Positions 5,307-8,881 of a stretch of 8,881 nucleotides of DNA are shown in pieces (the first letter of the stretch is position 1; each line of letters opens with the position of its first letter). The DNA lies in assembly GCA_026196445.1 (NCBI GenBank), contig JAPHTE010000068.1, positions 1 to 8,881 on the forward strand, in the 5' to 3' direction. Made by a program: the position numbers and the translations under genes. The notes beneath the pieces are model-generated. The model did not search any database. It had not been told where the DNA came from and worked only from the letters and a program-made list of their open reading frames with translations. The DNA is from Lysobacterales bacterium. Its GTDB lineage: Bacteria; Pseudomonadota; Gammaproteobacteria; Xanthomonadales; SZUA-36.

Positions 5307-6679
5307 AAATCGTTATTCTCGGCGCCGGACAAGTGGGCTCCACCGTGGCCAGCGCACTGGTCCACGAAGATAATGACATCACCATCGTCGACAACGACGA
5401 ACGGCGGCTGAAAGAACTCCAGGATCAGATGGATATCCGTGGCGTGCTCGGTCACGCCTCACACCCCAGGGTGATGGAGCGGGCTGGCATCGAGGACGCT
5501 GACCTGGTCATCGCCCTGACCAGTTCCGATGAAGTCAACATGATCGCCTGCCAGATCGCCTACACGTTGTACAACGTACCCACGCGCGTCGCCCGAGTGC
5601 GTTCCGCCGAGTACACCCGGCGCAGCAAGTTGTTCCGTCGTGAACACTCGCCGGTGGATGTGCTGATCAGCCCGGAGTTGTTACTGACCCAATACATCGC
5701 CCGCCTGATTGAGTACCCCGGTGCCCTGCAGGTACTGGATTTTGCAGACGGCCGTGCGCAACTTGTCGCCACCGAGGCGGAAGCAGGAGGCCTGCTGGTT
5801 GGCCAGAAGCTCCACACACTGCGTCACCACATGCCGAGTGGCTCGGACGCCCGGGTGGCTGCCATTTACCGGCAGGGCCAATTGGTCATACCCGATGGGG
5901 ATACCGTTATCGAGGAAAACGACATGGTGTTCTTCCTGGCGGCAAAACGGCATATCCCCGATGTGATGAAAGAACTGCGCCCATTGGATAGCCCGATCCG
6001 CCGCGTGATACTCGCCGGTGGCGGCAACATCGGGAAAAACCTTGCCCACCGCCTGGAACGTGACCACCACGTCAAGATCATCGAGCGGGACCCGGCCCGG
6101 GCAGAGGCCATTGCAGAGGACCTGACCAAGACCATCATCCTGGTCGGTGACTGTGCGGATGCGAGCCTGCTCAGGGAAGAAGCCATTGAAAACACCGATG
6201 TCTACTGCGTGCTGACCAACGACGACGAGGCCAATATCCTGAGCGCCTTGCAAGCCAAGCGCATGGGTGCGAAAAAGGTCATCGCCATCATCAACCGTGT
6301 TTCCTATGTCGATTTGATGGAGTCTGGCGCCATCGATATCGCGGTTTCGCCGCAACAGATCACCATTGGTTCACTGCTGACCCACATCCGAAAAGGCAGC
6401 ATGGTGCGAGTGCATTCGCTCAGACGTGGTGCGGCCGAAGCCATCGAAGCCATAGCGCTGGGTGACCGCGCCACTTCCAACGTTGTCGGCCGTTCGGTGG
6501 AAGAGATGGACCTGCCGCGTGGGGCCACGATCGTAGCCATGGTCAGGGGCGATGACGTTATCATTGCCCACCATGACACGGTAATCGAAGAACACGATCA
6601 TGTTTTGCTGTTCGTGCATGACAAGAAACAAATTCATGCCGTCGAAAGGTTATTCCAGGTCAGCGCTACATTTATATGA
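5303..6679 (+). CDS. trkA: Trk potassium uptake system, nucleotide-binding subunit TrkA
   Basis: Cytoplasmic peripheral protein that forms the gating ring under the TrkH channel and responds to nucleotides (NAD(H), ATP/ADP). At 458 residues it equals the length of E. coli TrkA. It shows the duplicated RCK plan. The first Rossmann domain has GAGQVG (7-12) and the strand-2 acid Asp30 in IVDND, followed by a first RCK-C domain (about 140-225). The second Rossmann domain has GGGNIG (239-244) and Glu261 in IIERD, followed by a second RCK-C domain (about 370-455). Both nucleotide sites look intact, unlike the regulator upstream. It begins in the ATGA shared with the ntrX stop (5303-5306), and its own stop overlaps the trkH start the same way (6676-6679), so all three genes are translationally coupled. 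An AGGT about six bases upstream inside ntrX is a plausible ribosome site. Confidence 0.97.
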   Translation: MKIVILGAGQVGSTVASALVHEDNDITIVDNDERRLKELQDQMDIRGVLGHASHPRVMERAGIEDADLVIALTSSDEVNMIACQIAYTLYNVPTRVARVRSAEYTRRSKLFRREHSPVDVLISPELLLTQYIARLIEYPGALQVLDFADGRAQLVATEAEAGGLLVGQKLHTLRHHMPSGSDARVAAIYRQGQLVIPDGDTVIEENDMVFFLAAKRHIPDVMKELRPLDSPIRRVILAGGGNIGKNLAHRLERDHHVKIIERDPARAEAIAEDLTKTIILVGDCADASLLREEAIENTDVYCVLTNDDEANILSALQAKRMGAKKVIAIINRVSYVDLMESGAIDIAVSPQQITIGSLLTHIRKGSMVRVHSLRRGAAEAIEAIALGDRATSNVVGRSVEEMDLPRGATIVAMVRGDDVIIAHHDTVIEEHDHVLLFVHDKKQIHAVERLFQVSATFI

Positions 6680-8133
6680 ACCGCAGAACGGCAACCGTTC
6701 AACGTGTAGTGGGATTCCTGCTGGCAGGCGCCAGCCTGATGATGCTGCCGCCGGTACTGGTCTCGCTGTGGTACGAGGACGGTACCACCAGCCTGTTCCT
6801 GGTCAGCGCGGCCATATTGCTGGCGACCGGACTGGCCATTTTCCTGCCGGTGCGAAACATACATGAGGAACTCAGGCTTCGTGATGGCTTCATCATCGTC
6901 GCGGTGTGCTGGCTGACGCTGGCCCTGGTCGGCGCCCTGCCGTTTCTGTTGTTGTCAGAGCCGCAAATTTCATACGTCGACGCCGTTTTTGAATCCATGT
7001 CCGGATTGACCACCACCGGGGCCACCATCATGACCAATATCGATGGGCTGCCGCGTGGCATACTGTATTACCGTCAGCAATTGCAGTGGCTGGGCGGGCT
7101 CGGGATCGTGGTGTTGGCCGTCGCCATCCTGCCAATGCTGCGTATCGGAGGCATGCAACTCTACCGGGCAGAGACCCCGGGGCCGTTGAAGGACAGCAAG
7201 CTGACACCGCGTATCACGGAGACCGCCAAGGCACTGTGGTTGATCTACCTGGGTATCACCGTGACCTGCGCATTGGCCTACTGGCTCGGCGGCATGACGA
7301 TGTTCGATGCCATTGGCCACGCCTTCAGCACGGTAGCCATCGGTGGCATGTCGACCCACGACGCCGGTTTCGCCTGGTTCGATAACCCGACCCTGGAATT
7401 TATTGCCATCTTTTTCATGATCGTCGCCGGTATCAACTTCGCCATTCACTTTACCTCCTGGAAACGCGCCAGCACAGAGCCATACTTTCGCGACCCCGAA
7501 TTAAAGGCCTACGCCTCGTTGTTGCTCGGTTTCGTGGTACTCACCACCATTGCGCTGTACCTGAACGGGACCTACGACTCCATGTCGGAAGCCGCCCGGT
7601 ATGCGAGCTTCCAGGTGGTCTCGGCCATGACTACCACCGGTTACAGCACGGCGGAATTCGCCCTGTGGCCGGGTTTCATCCCGATCCTGCTGATCTGTAT
7701 AGCCTTCATCGGTGGCTGTGCCGGCAGCACCTGTGGCGGCATGAAGGTCATACGCATCATGTTGTTGTACCGCCAGGCGGCGCGTGAAATTCAACGACTG
7801 ATCCACCCGCACGCCGTGATACCGGTCAAAATCGGTGGCAGGAAAACGCCGCCCATCGTCATGGACGCCGTGTGGGGTTTTTTCTTCCTCTACGTGTCCA
7901 GCTTCGTCTTGATCACCATCGCGCTCAACGGCGTGGGTGTGGACCCCGTCACCGCCTATTCCGCCGCTGCCGCCTGTATTACCAACCTGGGCCCGGGCCT
8001 GGGTGAGGTCAGTTCCAATTACGCCAGCCTCAATGCGACGGCCAAGGTCATTCTCAGTTTCGCGATGCTGATGGGGCGGTTGGAGATCTTCACGTTGCTG
8101 GTATTGTTCGCACCCGCCTTCTGGCGTGCCTGA
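6676..8133 (+). CDS. trkH: Trk potassium transporter, channel subunit TrkH
   Basis: Inner-membrane K+ channel of the Trk system, 485 residues against 483 in E. coli. It has the superfamily's fourfold M1-P-M2 repeat preceded by two N-terminal helices. The four selectivity-filter segments are visible: TTTGAT (112-117), TVAIGGMS (219-226), TTTGYS (319-324) and TNLGPGLG (436-443). The intramembrane gating loop of the third repeat is the glycine-rich GGCAGSTCGGMK (347-358 region). The gene starts inside the ATGA overlap with trkA, as expected for subunits made in fixed proportion. It ends 27 bases from a convergent gene, with no intrinsic terminator visible in that gap. TrkG is a close paralogue in some bacteria, but the trkA linkage and length favour TrkH. 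Confidence 0.96.
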   Translation: MNRRTATVQRVVGFLLAGASLMMLPPVLVSLWYEDGTTSLFLVSAAILLATGLAIFLPVRNIHEELRLRDGFIIVAVCWLTLALVGALPFLLLSEPQISYVDAVFESMSGLTTTGATIMTNIDGLPRGILYYRQQLQWLGGLGIVVLAVAILPMLRIGGMQLYRAETPGPLKDSKLTPRITETAKALWLIYLGITVTCALAYWLGGMTMFDAIGHAFSTVAIGGMSTHDAGFAWFDNPTLEFIAIFFMIVAGINFAIHFTSWKRASTEPYFRDPELKAYASLLLGFVVLTTIALYLNGTYDSMSEAARYASFQVVSAMTTTGYSTAEFALWPGFIPILLICIAFIGGCAGSTCGGMKVIRIMLLYRQAAREIQRLIHPHAVIPVKIGGRKTPPIVMDAVWGFFFLYVSSFVLITIALNGVGVDPVTAYSAAAACITNLGPGLGEVSSNYASLNATAKVILSFAMLMGRLEIFTLLVLFAPAFWRA

Positions 8134-8160
8134 AACCACCTGTAAGGCCGGGCCGCTGCG

Positions 8161-8881
8161 TCAATCCCTGTTCTTGTAAAACGACGGCTCTCCCTCGGGC
8201 CGGTTCCGGAACCGCTTGTAGGCCCACAGGTACTGTTCGGTATCCACATTAATGCATGCTTCGATACCCCGGTTGACGGCGGTGAGTGCAATTCGCATGT
8301 CATCACTGTGGATGGACTCGTCCGAGCGGAACAGGTGTACGCGGTATCGGCCCTCTTTACACCTCGCACAGACGGCAAAAAAGACGGGCACGCCTGTGCG
8401 CCGCGCCATGCGCGGCAGCAAGACACCGGTCAGCGCCTCGACGCCCAAAAACGGAGCAAACTGGCCCTCGCCACGGCTGGGTTCCTGGTCCGGCAACAGG
8501 GCCACTGACTGGCCGGCCTTCAGCAACTTGAACAGGGTGCGTAAACCGGCCGGCGTGGCCGGCACCATCTGTGAGCCCCCACGCCGGCGCTTTTCAAGCA
8601 GGGCCGCGTCGATTTCCGGTAGCCGGCCGGGCTTATAAAGCACCGCCCCCATTCCGTAACGCATCAGGTAAAGGTTCAGTATTTCCCAGGCCCCGCAGTG
8701 CGGTGCGGCCAGGATCAGGCCTTTCCCGTCATTGATCGCAACATCCAGCGCGTCCTGCCCCACCGGCTCATCGAAATGCCCCATCACCCGCTCCACTGGC
8801 CAGTGCCACAACATGCCAGCTTCCAACACGCCCCTGACATAGTGCGTCATGGAATTGCGGCCAATGCGTTTGCGTTGCTTA
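8161..8881 (-). CDS. LpxL/LpxM (HtrB)-family lysophospholipid / lipid A acyltransferase (N terminus cut by window edge)
   Basis: The family transfers a fatty acyl chain from acyl-ACP to lipid A precursors at the inner membrane. The reading frame stays open to the right edge, giving 239 visible residues. The family is about 290-310 residues, so roughly 50-70 N-terminal residues, including the usual membrane anchor, are missing. The Met at 8848-8850 is internal, because the codons before it continue the family helix (RKRIGRNS). The visible part carries the catalytic HX4E motif as HCGAWE (visible residues 61-66), the LLPDQEPxxGxG segment followed by FAPFLG, and the family signature YLWAYKRFRNRPEGE near the C terminus. 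The stop is at 8161-8163, convergent with trkH. LpxL versus LpxM versus another acyltransferase of the family cannot be decided from this fragment. Confidence 0.88.
   Translation of the reverse strand, partial: KQRKRIGRNSMTHYVRGVLEAGMLWHWPVERVMGHFDEPVGQDALDVAINDGKGLILAAPHCGAWEILNLYLMRYGMGAVLYKPGRLPEIDAALLEKRRRGGSQMVPATPAGLRTLFKLLKAGQSVALLPDQEPSRGEGQFAPFLGVEALTGVLLPRMARRTGVPVFFAVCARCKEGRYRVHLFRSDESIHSDDMRIALTAVNRGIEACINVDTEQYLWAYKRFRNRPEGEPSFYKNRD

Noticed and set aside
5681..6355. 224-residue open frame antisense to trkA
   Set aside because: Shadow of the highly biased trkA codons, with no recognisable motif, start signal or promoter.
7501..8139. 212-residue open frame antisense to trkH
   Set aside because: Its composition is that of a codon-bias shadow (His, Gln, Gly, Asp-rich low-complexity text with no domain), and trkH is intact on the other strand.
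8134..8160. Bidirectional intrinsic terminator between convergent trkH and the acyltransferase gene
   Set aside because: The 27 bases contain only a GGCC-G-GGCC string with no usable loop and no T-run on either strand.

Overview
The window is chromosomal housekeeping DNA from a GC-rich gammaproteobacterium, probably outside the enterics. The evidence is an engB / di-haem cytochrome c4 / DsbA cluster like the one in Pseudomonas, a Mg-type HemB, and an ntrX-trkA-trkH operon of the kind seen in Chromatiales-like lineages. The taxonomic placement is inference from gene order and protein type. I see no mobile element, CRISPR array, RNA gene or phage remnant, and no stretch longer than about 140 bases lacks a gene.

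Layout: (1) 1-2364, minus strand: a compact operon engB (ribosome-assembly GTPase) -> hemB (porphobilinogen synthase) -> aroE (shikimate dehydrogenase, cut by the left edge). hemB and aroE overlap by 22 bases. (2) 2365-2470: divergent promoter region with a 21-base imperfect palindrome. (3) 2471-3799, plus strand: cytochrome c4 and a DsbA-like periplasmic thiol oxidoreductase with a CGHC active site. (4) 3800-3935: a GC-rich hairpin, then a recognisable sigma70-type promoter whose -35 lies between the arms of an inverted repeat. (5) 3936-8133, plus strand: ntrX-like response regulator -> trkA -> trkH, joined at both junctions by 4-base ATGA stop/start overlaps. (6) 8161-8881, minus strand: a convergent LpxL/HtrB-type lipid A acyltransferase whose N terminus lies beyond the right edge.

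How the genes work together: the c4/DsbA pair are periplasmic redox proteins, one carrying electrons to a terminal oxidase and the other oxidising thiols (c-type cytochromes contain haem-ligating CXXCH cysteines). TrkA and TrkH form the low-affinity potassium uptake system, with TrkA as the nucleotide-binding gate and TrkH as the membrane channel. The most unusual object is the regulator in front of them. It has an intact receiver domain and Fis-type helix-turn-helix, but its AAA+ domain has lost the Walker A lysine, the Walker B acidic pair and the sigma54-contacting GAFTGA loop, and no NtrY-type sensor kinase gene lies beside it. It looks like a phosphorylation-controlled DNA-binding protein that no longer works as a sigma54 activator and is co-translated with potassium transport.
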